Source: Heterocephalus glaber
Taxonomy: Eukaryota; Chordata; Mammalia; Rodentia; Bathyergidae
Reading direction: 5' to 3'
Assembly: GCF_000247695.1 (NCBI RefSeq)
Contig: NW_004624776.1
Span: 10,867,438-10,931,437, forward strand
DNA: 64,000 bases
The position numbers and the translations under genes are program-made. Under the pieces are notes generated by a model, which was not told the origin of the DNA, made no database searches, and saw only the letters and a list, made by a program, of their open reading frames with translations. Of this stretch, positions 46,532 to 58,392 are shown piece by piece; position 1 is the first letter of the stretch; every line of letters starts with the position of its first letter.

Positions 46532-46694
46532 AAGTCTTTGTAAATAGGGAGGGATGGAGGGGTTGAAGGGAGGCCAGGGGAAGGGGAAAAATAAGAACCA
46601 AGAGAGATTATGCAAAGGTCCAAATTTCCAATGATGAATGCCATTATATTGTATACCTAAAATGTACCAATAAAATAATATTTAAAAAAAAGAA
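46532..46694 (+). mobile_element. L1 3'UTR end, truncated
   Basis: Sense copy of the L1 3' terminus seen antisense at 41487-41660: G-rich polypurine tract, CCAATAAAATAATATT and A-tail. Confidence 0.8.
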
Positions 46695-46798
46695 AGAAAC
46701 AAATCAACCATATTAGTCTTTCAGATGGATCAGTGTCTCCTAAAGACCACCTTATTTGGGAACTCAGAAAATTATTTTTGTTTTATAACATTGTAATA

Positions 46799-47372
46799 CA
46801 GCCATACCTCAGTTGTCAATCTCCATTCATTCCAAATTCATACTCAAACACTGAAAAGTTTGAGAGGTGAACATATTTTTCCCATAAGAAATAATGGAAT
46901 ACCAAATAATTGGTTCTGAGGCCCCAAGATTACATTTATGAATTCATTTTTCCAAGACTTGAACAAATTTTGCAGTGACTTCTTTCTTTAACTGCATCAT
47001 GGTTCTCAGTTTGTCTCTTAGCTTTACTGCTGGTATCACTAACTTTCTTTGGAGCCATGGTTACGATATTTTATGCAAATAAAGTGCAAAAAAAAAGCAC
47101 AATGAATGTTTTAACGCACTAACACAAGCACTGTATGTTGTCTGGGCGAGAGCAGTGCTTAGACTTGAAGCGTCACCCCTTTTATGTCCACAGTGAGACT
47201 GCGTGTGACTCAATCTCATGACTCACTCTGGGCCAGTACAGGTTTTTTCAAGTCAGATTTTTGTTTCAACTGTTGAACAAAGTTAGGAACACCGAGCAGA
47301 TTTTTTTGAACTTTGCTGTTTGAGTAGTAGAAAGTTTGAGCTTGAAGCTGTTCAACAACCAAAGTATCACTG
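46799..47372 (-). mobile_element. Tigger/pogo-like DNA transposon, deleted
   Basis: 574 bp with diverged inverted termini: CAGCCATACCTCAGTTGTC on the left, and CAGTGATACTTTGGTTGTTG read inward from the right. On the minus strand an ATG at 47058 opens a frame beginning MAPKKVSDTSSKAKR that ends after about 30 codons, like the N-terminus of a Tigger transposase. The rest of the transposase is missing, so it is a non-autonomous fossil. A TA duplication is seen only on the left. Confidence 0.7.
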
Positions 47373-47549
47373 TGTCTTCTGTGGCAGCCAGTAATAAAAA
47401 TATGTGTTCAATTATGTATATTGTACTACTCCCTGGTACACATACACTGATCTATGAAAATAGACATTTTAAGGTTAGGATACACATTTAAAATACCCTG
47501 TGCAGTGATGACAAAGCCTCCCAAACAGCTCTGGATTTAGATCATTTTA

Positions 47550-47652
47550 TTTTATTTATTTTTGTTTTATTTTGTTTTGGTACTGGGGATTGAACTCGGG
47601 TCCTTGAGCTTGCGCAGCAGGCGGCGAAACCACTGAGCCAAATCCCCGGCCC
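47550..47652 (-). mobile_element. ID SINE, TTTCGC subfamily
   Basis: Antisense ID with a T-rich tail; duplication TAGATCATTTTA on both sides (47538 and 47653). Confidence 0.95.
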
Positions 47653-48019
47653 TAGATCATTTTAATAATAAACATAATAATGGATATTGGTAAAGAAAAA
47701 TATATGTACTGTTTTAGGCCAAAACAAAAAGTATGTTAGCTCAAAGCATATTTCTAGAATTGTGAAGTTGGGCTCTGTAAGAAACTGAATTTCTCTAGTT
47801 TGACCCACTTCTTACAGGTAAAGATGTGAAAAGGCTGGATAGAAGTGATATCCTGTGGTCTTATGTGATTAGTATCAGAGCCAGGAATTGTATTTTGGGT
47901 CCTGATTATCAGTCTAGTGGAAGGACTCCTTAGAAATCCTGACACCATCCTCTACCACCATCATTCAGTGACAAATTAATATTACAATGCCTTGTGATTT
48001 ATAAAAGGTTTTTCTGACA

Positions 48020-48225
48020 GTGTGACTTTTTTTTAATTTCACAGTAATTCTATATCATAAGCAAGTTGCCATTTCTGCTTTCATAGGAGGAAATTGAGAT
48101 TTACAGGTGTTTCCATGGTATACCACATCATTATGTCACATTGTTGGGAATGAGTGCAACAGCTAAATGTTGAACCCAGGTCTCTAACTGAATCAGTGCT
48201 CTTTTAATGACCTTTACTCCATTGG
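48020..48225 (-). mobile_element. MIR SINE
   Basis: Antisense MIR: AGGAGGAAATTGAGATTTAC, then AACAGCTAAATGTTGAACCC and CAGTGCTCTTTTAATGACC. Confidence 0.65.
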
Positions 48226-48516
48226 ATAATTGTGACTCAAAGTTATAGGAGTTCAAGTTTGAAAAGACCTTCAAAATAAGAATGTATCTGTCACTTGAAA
48301 ACAAATGTTTTGTAGGATTTACTATGGAAGAAGTTAAATGTCAGAAACATTTCATCTGTTAGAAAATAGATTATTTGATTAAAACTCAAACCCTTGCCTT
48401 TGAATATAATATATAAGGAAACATTTAAATTACCTGTATATCCAGCAAAAAAATATAACACAGCAGTAAAACAAAACTAGTGAACACTACAGTTCCCTTT
48501 ACTCTCCACCTCTCAA

Positions 48517-48688
48517 TTTTTTGTGGTACTGGAGGTTGGACCAGGACCTTCAAACTGAGCTTCATCCCCAGCGATTTTTTTATTTTTTATTTTGAGCTTG
48601 TTTCTCACCAGTTTGTCCAGGTTGGGCTTAAGCTTTTGATCTTCCTGCCTCAGCTTCCCAGTGTGGGGATTACAGGCATGTACTGCCA
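48517..48688 (-). mobile_element. B4-like SINE
   Basis: Antisense ID piece (GTGGTACTGGAGGTTGGACC, CTGAGCTTCATCCCCAGC), T-rich linker, then B1 ending GTGTGGGGATTACAGGCATG. Confidence 0.8.
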
Positions 48689-48689
48689 A

Positions 48690-49985
48690 AACTAGCTCAC
48701 CTCTTGTATTTTCCATAGCATATGACACTTGTGAATATGTGGCATTGCTGCACTTAGCTAGTAGGAAAGAATGCCCTGGGGAAGGGCCACATGCTGGAGT
48801 CCGCCTGTCCTGGAGTAAGGCTCTTTCCATAGAAGTCTTTTCTGAGTGGCAGAAATATATTTACATATTCAGCTGTTTAGAAAAACTTTGCATGCCATTT
48901 AGTATTTTTCTTTTTGGAAATAGTTCTGTGTAAATTGTATGTTTAAAGTACTCTAAAATAACATAACTTAGTGTAATTTCTGAGAGTATAATATCTTCAG
49001 CATAACTGTTGTGGTGTAGGAGTTAGGTAACTCGGTGTGGCTTTTGCCTGTATCCTTTTGCATTAAAAAAGTATTTTTCACTCTAGTGTAGTGATTTTAA
49101 AGGTAGATGGACATTTGACATTTGTAAATACTAGCCCAATCTGACCTTTTTTATAGTGTATTTGAGTGATTATTAAAGTTATCAAAAGTAAGAACTCATG
49201 TTAGACCTAAAAGACAAGTGTAATGTTATCAGTAAGTTTTGTGTATAAAAATACAGAATCATAACCATTCTGAAATTAAATTTAAAGTCCCATATGTGTG
49301 AGGGTGAACAATTACTATTCAAGCACAGCTGATTGTTTATAAACAAGAAAGCTTGACACCAGAATATCTGTAATACAATCGCACACCATAGACATTTGAT
49401 AAACATGTGGTGAATGAAAGAATGAATTGTGTAATGACCTAGTTGCCCAGCTGGCATAGAGTTCTGGGCTTTAGTTTCACAGCTTCTGGCTTTTTTTTTT
49501 TTTGCTTAGCTTACAAAGTTTCTAGAGTATCACATGGGGCTACATCTAACTATAAGTAGCACCCTAAGAACGCTTAAATCTAAAATGATTTTTCCAATAT
49601 TGCTGAAAGGGGATAGGAGATAGATAGCTAAGCATACTGAACTCATTTTTTGTAGACATATGAGGAAAATGTAAATGTGGAATTATTAAAATTAATATTT
49701 GACGGTTTCCTAAAGCTGCATATTAGGAAGTGAGTGTTGAATAGTTTAAGGATAGAATTTATGTAAAGATCTCATAAGATATGCTAAATATTTTTATAAA
49801 TCTAAATATCTAGATATGCTTCTTTCAGTTGGACGAGGCTCTGAGGTAATCCTGGAACAGTCTTCCAAGCAAGACTGCTGCAGCACTGTGTCAAGTTTTT
49901 TATCTTTTTTTTTTGTTGCTTTTTTGGGGGGGAGAGGGGGACTATAACAAATGCTTGAAATGATCATCTTATAAAAGACAAAAGG
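48690..49985 (+). other. LNX2: LNX2 intron 1, nothing recognised
   Basis: Intron sequence. A T/G-rich patch at 49905-49940 holds a run of G bases. No feature is named. Confidence 0.35.
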
Positions 49986-49989
49986 TTAA

Positions 49990-50330
49990 TTTTAGCTTAC
50001 AAATTTAAAAGCTCCAGTCCTCGATTGGTTGGCCCCATTGGCAAGGCAGCGCATCATGGCATGAGTGTATCTTGTATCCAGAAAGCAAAAGAGATAAAGG
50101 AAGGGACTGGGGTCCCATGAATTCCCACTTCTTAAAGGTTCCACAGCTTCCCAATAGCGTATTGTGGGGACCAAGCTTTTAAAACATAAGACTTTGGGAA
50201 ACATTTAAAATCCAAGCTGGGGCTGGGGATTTAGCACAGTGGTTTCACCGCCTGCTGCGCAAGCGCAAGGACCCAAGTTCGATCCTCAGTACCAAAAAAA
50301 AAATCCAAGCTATAGCAAGCTGAGCTTATC
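49990..50330. mobile_element. Old interspersed repeat, class uncertain
   Basis: AGGTTCCACAGCTTCCCAAT, GTGGGGACCAAGCTTTTAAA and the phrase ATTTAAAATCCAAGCT...ATAGCA resemble a widespread mammalian LTR or L1 terminal sequence. It is split by an ID SINE at 50219. I cannot settle the family. Confidence 0.4.
50219..50303 (+). mobile_element. ID SINE, TTTC subfamily
   Basis: Sense ID, CTGCTGCGC marker, A-tail, duplication AAAATCCAAGCT on both sides. Confidence 0.95.
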
Positions 50331-50579
50331 TCAGCGTTTTTCTATTTTTTTTTTTTTTCAAAAAGATTTTTGGCTATTAACTGCTTCTTCTTGTGAAAGA
50401 AGACTGTCAGAACCTTTTCACCCCATTCTTTTTCCTTGAGTCCTCAAAGTCAAAACTATTTTCACAATGCTTATGTCACCAATTCTCTCTTAAGTGTTTG
50501 ATAGAATTTTCCAGAATTTGCATATGATCTCATGACAGATTGAAAAACAGAAACAGATGTTTGATTCCAAATTTACAGA

Positions 50580-50920
50580 TGTTTGGTTTATATCTAGACG
50601 TTCCCCCTAAAGCCTCACGTGATCATAGCCAGGGCCTTTGGAAGGTGATTGATTGGGTTAAGGGTATTGTAGCTGACTTGCTGTCAACAAGTGGGGCCTG
50701 ATGGGAAGAGATTGGTCAGAGGAAGCTGACTTGGTAGGGGTTTTCTCCCTCACAGGCTCCTCTCTCTCCTTCCTGTCCTCCATGCCATAAGCAGCTTCCC
50801 TCGGGCCTGCCATGTCATCCTGCGACTATGGACTGAAAAGTTAACCAAAATAAACTTCTCTTTCTTTAAGTTGTAGGTGGTGGATATTTTGTCCTAGCAA
50901 CCAGAAAAGTGACTAAGACA
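50580..50920 (+). mobile_element. MaLR-related solo LTR
   Basis: Begins TGTTTGGTTTATATCTAGAC, has GTGGGGCCTGATGGGAAGAG, CTCCATGCCATAAGCAGC, AAATAAACTTCTCTTTC (poly(A) signal region) and ends GTGACTAAGACA. This is the MaLR LTR layout, comparable to 22219-22631. Confidence 0.65.
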
Positions 50921-51429
50921 AAAGAAATGTAAGGTAATACCACTTTTCTCACTGTATTTTTTATTTTGGAGCCAGAAAAGTTCTTTTGATAAAAGTGAAA
51001 CCTAATGAGTTTGTTGTTCTATTAATAAATGAATATTTAAATATTTTAGCTACTAATATAATACATATGGATACAAACAAAAGCCATTTGGAGTCTTTTT
51101 TTTTTCATAATACTATTTTTATTCAATACATTAACCAGCTATAAAACACAGACCTTTATCAATAGCAGGCAAAGAATTTCAAGACAGACTATAAAGTCAT
51201 GTAATTTGAAAAGCAGTGTTTCCTTATGAAAGACCTCTCAAGTTGCTTGCAAGCTAAGTAATTAAAAAGATGTATAAATGTTCTTGAAAAAAATAGATAT
51301 AAGGATAAACACATCAAAATAGGACTGCTTGGTCTCACTGTTTCTAGAGAAGCCACCTCCCTATGGCAGGGGCCATTTTTTAACTGGTCTTACTCAGGAA
51401 TAGCTCTTAAATAACTTCGCGCCCTTTGG

Positions 51430-52075
51430 AATCTTTAATGATGTTTTTATCTAAGCTTTTTATTTTAAGACAGTTGTAGATTACAAACTGATGCACAGTT
51501 ATAAGAAATAGGACAGATCACTAATGGCATGGACCTGCAAAGTTATTAGCACAATAGCACAAGCAGAACAATAATGTTAATACAGTCATGATGTACAACA
51601 TTTCCATCACCACAAAGACCCCTCATGTTACCCTTTTACCCACCCTTAACCTTAGGCGACCACTAAGCTATCATCCATTTCTATTATATTGTCATTTCAA
51701 AAACTATAGAGAGAATAATTTAATATGCAGCCTTTTAGGGTTGACTTTTTTCAGTTACTGAATTCTCTGGAGATTCACCAGGTTGTTGTGTGTATCAGTA
51801 GTCCCTTTCTTTTTATTGCTAAGTTGTAGTCCATGGTATGGGTGCATCTTGATTTGTTTAACCCTTTACTATTGGAAGATATGTGGGTTGTTTTTAGTTT
51901 CTGGCTATTACAAATGAAGTTGCAACGAACATTTATTTACAGGTTTTATGCCAGCATGAATCTTAACTTCCCTGGGATAAATGTCCAGGAGTGCAGTTGC
52001 TGGATCATATGCCATTTGCATGTTTTTTAAGAAACTGCCAAACATATCCAGAATGGATAAAGAGATCCTGAGGTC
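51430..52075 (-). mobile_element. Old L1 3' end (L1M type)
   Basis: Antisense text: TTGCTAAGTTGTAGTCCATG, GGGTTGTTTTTAGTTTCTGG, TTGCTGGATCATATGCCATT. Strongly diverged. Confidence 0.75.
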
Positions 52076-52079
52076 AGAA

Positions 52080-53290
52080 AGCTTTAAAACCACTGCTTTA
52101 TAGAAAGATAGCTATCAAATCTGGTTTGTGACATAAACAATAAGAAATTTTTCTTGATTTGGTGATCAAATAAGGACACTTTTTTTTCCCAGGCTCTTGA
52201 AAACAGAAGGGCATAATGGCTTATTCTATGTGCAAATTACAGGGCATGGTCCAATATGCTGATTACTCTGCAATGCCACAAATAAATGCAATTTTCTCTT
52301 ACGCATTTATTAAGTTACACATTTCAAGCTCACTTATGAGCCTGAGAACAAACTTTTAGTGCATAATATATTCAAGAAATGAGAATATAGAAGACAAAAA
52401 GGACACTATGCTTTCATTCAAAGAGAAGAGGGGACAGATAAACATGTACTGTAGAAGTTGCTATAATGAAGGTAATGTGTGAAGAACTGCAGGAGCCTCA
52501 GGGGAGGGAGCTGTGCCAAGCTTAGAAGGAATCTGATGGAAAGAGTGGGGATGGAGAGAAGAGGGAATCCTTAGATGCCTGGCACTGATGAGTCAAAGGA
52601 ACCAAAGATGTTTCCCTGCTAACCATACTTTGATGATATTCCTTAGCTCCTCGTCTTTTTCCCTGAATCTCTTAGGTTAAAAACAGTGAAAACTCTGAGT
52701 CAGAAGTAACATTAAGAGAAATTATCTGAAAGATAGGTAGTTTTGAAGTATGCACATTATAGGTGAAAAACTATAGGTCTTTTTGAAATCTTTATAATAT
52801 ACTAGACTATATGTGTCCCATAAACCAGAAAGAACGGGTGGGTTGATCATAACTGGAGTTAAGTAGTAAGCAGTGTCTTATAAGGCCTTTTCTTTACCTC
52901 TGGCTATTTTCCAATGTATTGTTTAAAATGACTTATAATAACCTTAGCCAATATAGTAGTTTCTTTCTCTTTACTATTCCTGGACTATTGCTGAACAGAT
53001 ATGTACTTTATAAAAATATGCATTGTGCTATATTTTATCTCTGTAATTTGAGAAATGTTTGAGACTTACTTAACCTGTATTTTAGTAAGTTAAACTGTGC
53101 TCAGAGATATTAAAGGTAATATCTGAAATCAAAATTACATGCAAACGTGGGCATATTCTCCTCTTCCCTATAGTCACTTAATTTACTATTTTGTTATTTT
53201 GAAGCAAGAAAGTATTGGATTTTTCTTCCTCCTTACTAGTTGTAAGTTGTTTGGCTTGAGGTAAATCGTAAAATCTACTGGAACTTTTGT
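52080..53290 (+). other. LNX2: LNX2 intron 1, nothing recognised
   Basis: 1.2 kb of intron; no feature identified. Confidence 0.35.
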
Positions 53291-53295
53291 TTTCT

Positions 53296-55925
53296 TACCT
53301 TTATTTTTTTGTTTTGTTTTTGTTTTTTTATTAGTATGTTTGTAATACATAATGATCACACTCCTCATGAGGAGTTGGATTAATTCTTCTTTTTCAATCC
53401 TCTTCTCTTCCCCTCCCTCTTTCCTCCCTCCATCTCTTGGTTCCCTTCCCATATGCAAAAGGTCTATTTTTCTATTTCCTGTTATTTATCTTTTATTCTG
53501 CTCTTTATTTATAATTTGGATTTCTCATATAAGAGAAACCATATGATATTTAAGCTTACGTGTGTGATTTATTTCACTTAACATTAAGGTCTCAAGGTGC
53601 ATCCATTTTCCTCCAGATGACTCGTTTATCCTTCTTTATGGCAGAGTATTACTCCATTATGTATTAATACCACATTTTCTTTAGGCTGCTTCCAAGATTC
53701 AGCTATTGTGAATTGTGTTGCTATAAACATGAATATGCATGGATCACTGTAATATGTCTTTACCTCTTTCGGAAAAGATGCCTAGAAGGGGAAGAGCTGG
53801 GTCAAATGGAATTTGTTTTTAGTTTTTTGAGGAGCCTGCATACTGATTTTCATAGTGGTTGTTGTAGTTTACATTCCTACCTTCAGTGTAGAAGGACCCC
53901 ACCCTGCAGCCTTGCCAGCATTTGTTGATAGCCATTCTTTCTGAGTAAGGATGGAATCTCAGTAATGTTTTAATTATGCTTTTCTCTAATGGACAGAGAT
54001 GTTGAACATTTTTTCATGTATTTATGGGCCATTTGTACTTCTTCCAGAGAAGCGTCTGTTCATTTCAATTACCCCTGTTTTGATGGGGTCTTTTATTTTG
54101 GGTAATCGAATGTTTTTGAGTTTTTTATATATTTGGGATATTAGTCCTCTGTCTGAAGAATAGCTGGGAAATTTTTTCCCATTCTGTAAGTTGTCTCTGT
54201 GTTGCTTGTTTCCTTTGCTCTGCAGAAGCTTTTTAATTTGATATGATCCCATTTATTGGTTCTTGGTGATATTTCTTGTGTAATTGGGGTTCTGTTCAGA
54301 AAGTCTTTGCCTACTACACCTATTGACTTCAGGAGTTTTACCCATTTTATCTTCCAGCAGATTAAAGTGTTTCTCTTTTAACATTTAGATCTTTGATCCA
54401 TTTGGATTTTAGTTTAGTGCATAGTGAGAGACATGGGTCTAGATTCAGTCTTCTGCAAGTGGATAGCCAGTTTTCTCAGCAGCATTTGTTAAAGAGGCTA
54501 TCTTTCCTCCAGCATAAGTTTTTGGTCCCTTGTCAAAGATCAGGTAGCTGAATGTGCCTGGAGCTGTTTCTGCCCTCTCTGTTCTGTTCCGTTGATCCAC
54601 ATGTCTGCGTTTTGCCAATACCACGCTGTTTTTATCACTGTAGTTTTGTAGTGTAACTTGAAGTCTGAGATTGTGATGCCACCCACCTTGCTCTTGTTGT
54701 CCGGGATTTCTTTTTCTATTCTAGGCCTCTTCTGGTATAAATTTTAGAACTCTTTACTCTAGGTAGTTCTGTGAGAAATGCTATTGATATTTTGATTGGG
54801 ATTATGTTAAATCTTTATAGTAGTTTTGGAAGTGTGGCCATTTGGACTGTATTGGTTCTGCTCTCCAGGAATAAGGGATCTCTTTCCATTTTCTGATGTG
54901 CTCTTTGATCTCCTTTTTTGGAGAACTGTAGTTTTCATTGTTGAGGTCTTTCACTTCCTTAAGTTAATTGCTAAGTATTAAATTTTTCTTAATGTTGTCA
55001 TGAAAATAATTTCAAGTTTATTACTGGTATAAAGGAACACTATTGATTTTTGTATGTTGACTTTGTATCATGCTATGCTACTGAGTTTGGTTATTCTAAG
55101 AGTCTTTTGGTGAAAGTTTTTCAATCTTCTATGTAGGGGATCACATCATCTGCAAATAACAATTTAACTTCTTCCCTCCCTGTAGGTATTCCTTTTATTT
55201 CTTTCTCTTGCCTAATTGCTCTGGCCAAATGTTTCAAGAACTCTATGGAACAGGAGTGATGATAGTGGACAACCTTGTCTTGTTTCTGATTTCAGGGGGA
55301 AAGCTTTCAGCTTCTCTCCATTTAATATGATGCTGGCCATTGGTTTGTCATAAATGGCTTTTATCAGATCAAGGTGAGGTCCTCCTATACCTATTTTCTT
55401 TAAGGTTTTTATTATGGAAGGATGTTAGATTTTGTCAAAGGCTTTTTCTCAGTCAATTGAAATAATCCTGTGATTTTGGTCCTTGCTTCTGCTTATGTGT
55501 GATGTATTGTATTTATTGATTTGTTTATATTGAATCATTCCTGCATCCCAGGGTTGAATACTGCTTGATCATGATGTGTAATCTTTTTGATGATTCGTAG
55601 CATTCTGTTTGTCAGTATCTTGTTGAAGATTTTTGCCCTGAAGATTATGTTTATTGAGGAGATAGATCTGTAGTTCTCTTTTTTTGGTTGAGTCTTTTTC
55701 TGGCTTTGGAGTCAGGGTAATGGTAGCTTCCAGTAGTGACTTTGGGAGTACTCCTTTCCTTTTGATTTCTTTAGTTTGACTAGTATTGGTGTTCGATTTT
55801 CCCTAAAGTTCTTACGGATTTCGGTAGTGAATCCATCAGTATGTGGACTTTTCTTAGTTCATAGTTTTTGTTTGTTTTAATTATTTCTTTAGTCTCATTA
55901 CCTGGATTGGATTATTCGGGCTTAT
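53296..55925 (-). mobile_element. LINE-1, 5' truncated
   Basis: Antisense L1 beginning with T-rich tail and CT-rich 3'UTR (53300-53500), then the ORF2 C-terminal region and reverse-transcriptase text (about 54.9-55.7 kb), ending within ORF2 at about 55925. Parallels the copies at 14.9 and 35.5 kb. Coding frames are short and broken. Confidence 0.85.
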
Positions 55926-55937
55926 TATATCATTATC

Positions 55938-56172
55938 TTTAATAATAACTAGCACTTATATTGAACCTGTGATGCTTTATATACTATTTTAAGCAACACA
56001 CACACATATATACACACTCTTATTTATTCTTCATATTGACCGTTTGAGATAGGCACTGTTATTATCCCATTTTCCATCTGAGATGGAAACAGACACAAAG
56101 GAATTTAGTAAAGTTACAAACTAGTAAGCAGCCAAACTTGGCCCCTCAGATTAGGGTCTATGCTCTTTACTT
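55938..56172 (-). mobile_element. MIR SINE
   Basis: Antisense MIR: TAATAACTAGCACTTATATT, ATAGGCACTGTTATTATCCC, CTAGTAAGCAGCCAAACTTG. A CACACACATATATACACA patch lies within. Confidence 0.75.
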
Positions 56173-56174
56173 TT

Positions 56175-56820
56175 CATTTAATTTGTTTCATGGTAACCTG
56201 GAGGTATTTTGGGGATAGAAATAATACAGTTCTAGTTGTTATTTATTTTTTCACATTGTTTCTCTGGTGTGAGAAACTAAGAATGTAAATAAGGACCAAA
56301 ATGTATAATAGACATTGTGAAATAGGTAGTTGGTATTTTAAATGGGAACATGTTAATTTTCCTCATGAAACAATTTCATGATAAAATGAAAAAGAACCAC
56401 GTTAGAGATTTAGAAAATAGCCAAAACTTAATAATTTTAAGATAAGTACTTTCTTTGTCATAATGTAGGAGGCTAGAACTGCAATATATTTACTTAAGGA
56501 AAAGAAAAATTAGGATAGATACAAAGAAGAGGAAAGATATGTGCAAATTCTGCTAATTGACTGGAAAACAAGAGTCAGTGGAGACTGCATTAAAATACCT
56601 AATTTAAAGCAATCTGCCTGCCTGGGATACATGACTTTTTCTCTTCTCAGGCTCACATGCTTTGCACTAACATTTTAAAAGGTTATGTTCAGAGTGAAGA
56701 ACAATCCCCATAGTTTACCAAATACTAGAAATATTTCTTCTGGTCATGTTGGTACTGATAGGAGTTTAGATCACAGGTGCTATTGTTATTTTACTATCGG
56801 TAGTTTTATTAAAAAACAGT
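56175..56820 (+). other. LNX2: LNX2 intron 1, nothing recognised
   Basis: AT-rich intron; no feature identified. Confidence 0.35.
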
Positions 56821-56825
56821 TTGTC

Positions 56826-56891
56826 AGGACTGGGAATTTAGCTCAGTGGTGCCGCCACCTAGTTTGATCCCTGGTTCAAAAAAAAAAAAAA
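56826..56891 (+). mobile_element. ID SINE with internal deletion
   Basis: Sense ID retaining the A-box (GGAATTTAGCTCAGTGGT) and the end of the B-box, but missing about 20 nt between GCCGCCACCT and AGTTTGATCC. A-tail of 16 bases. Flanks CAGTTTGTC and CAGTTTATC match as a target duplication. Confidence 0.85.
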
Positions 56892-56894
56892 CCA

Positions 56895-57540
56895 GTTTAT
56901 CTAAGGTTAGGTCAAGCGGTCCTATCTGAATCCCATCCCAGCCTCATTAATTCACAGGTGTTCTTGTTAAATCTGTTAAAATGTTGATGTTGTTTTAGAA
57001 ATAAGTATTTTAAATAAAATACATAGATGGGATTAGAGGGAAATGTTATTATTGAAATACAGGTACTAGTAGAATCAACATGGTATCCTGCTCTTCCTTT
57101 CTTGGGCAGGGACCTAAGCTTTAGAGTTCCCCTGCCCCTAGTGTGCAATTCTTTGACCAAGGTGTCTTATCTGATTCCTAAATGTGCTGTGCAACCTCCA
57201 GCCCTGGGACTTACGAAAAAGTAGCTGATACTCTTCTCTTGCTTGAGATGCCCTGGTCCATTTTTTCTCCATGGCTAATGCTTCCTGTTACAATTGAACA
57301 GCCCATTTTTCCCCCTTTTGCAAGTATTTCTGACCACAAAGCCTAAGGGAGCTAAATGCCACTTCTCGACATCTTTGCTACATTCACATAAATCCTATGA
57401 GTAACTTTCTTAGCTTACTTATTACATGGAATTTTAATAGCAGGTTTTCTTAACCATCCTCTCCCATCACTTCCTGGAGGCTCTGTAAACATTTACAGAA
57501 GGGATAAAGAGAGCTGCTGCCTTTGTAGTTGAGTTTTTTT
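56895..57540 (+). other. LNX2: LNX2 intron 1, nothing recognised
   Basis: Intron sequence; no feature identified. Confidence 0.35.
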
Positions 57541-57599
57541 AACCCCAACCCCTCAACCCCCACCCACCACCACCACCCCACCCTCTACCATCACCCCTG
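57541..57599 (-). other. C-rich tract, G-quadruplex-prone on minus strand
   Basis: Repeated CCCC/CCC runs separated by A or short spacers, about 700 bp upstream of LNX2 exon 2. The minus strand would carry multiple G-runs and the plus strand could form an i-motif. Pattern only. Confidence 0.6.
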
Positions 57600-57706
57600 T
57601 GCTTCAGCAGCAGGAAGGATGGAAGTCCTCAGATGAGGAGCACATGCCCTGCACGGCTTGCACTAAGCTAGAGAAGAATGTGAAGAGTTTTGTGCTGATG
57701 AGGGCA

Positions 57707-57732
57707 CGCACACACACATACACACACACACA
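57707..57732. repeat. CA dinucleotide repeat
   Basis: (CA)n with one TA interruption, about 26 bp. Confidence 0.9.
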
Positions 57733-58296
57733 GCCTCTGAGTAAGCAAGACCAAATGAAAGCAGGGAATAAGGTGAGATGGAATTGAGCTTTATAACCTA
57801 TAACAGTTTTTCTTTTCTTTTAATGGAGTGAAATAGCATTGTACTTTATGGAATTTGCACAGATGTTATTTCATATGGTTTGCAGATATATCTTTCTGTA
57901 ATCGTTATAGAGGGAGAATATTAAAATCATACCTATAATACTTTGAAACCTTTTTCCCTGTACTGTACAGCAAAGGTCATTTTTATTAAACTCTTGAGTT
58001 ATCTTTGAGCTACATTTTAAAGACATTGTCTTTAGTAGAGTATTATAAATGCGTAAGATGATTCAGCAGCACAGCCATGACTGGAATGACAAATGCAAAT
58101 ATGTTACATAGTATACCATAAATTGCACTATTTGTACTTTGCGAAGATTATCTTACCTAGTAAATTAGTTTTTCGTTGTTTATGATCAATTTGTTGGATC
58201 TAAACTAATTTTTTACCTAAAAAATTAACTAGCAAGAATATGTTGGTTTAACTTGTCTTAATAGATAACTAATTTTGTTTCTTTGTGTTTATCTAG

Positions 58297-58392
58297 AAAA
58301 AAGGACCTTGGCTATAGTCAGATACATCCCTGCCTATTAAAGGAAACTAAACCAGCATAGGAGGATATAGAAACTGTGTCTATTGATCCAGA
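58297..58392 (+). other. LNX2: LNX2 exon 2, 5'UTR part
   Basis: Follows a good acceptor (pyrimidine-rich tract ending TTTATCTAG at 58296). Contains no ATG before the start codon. The start context has A at -3 and G at +4. Confidence 0.85.
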
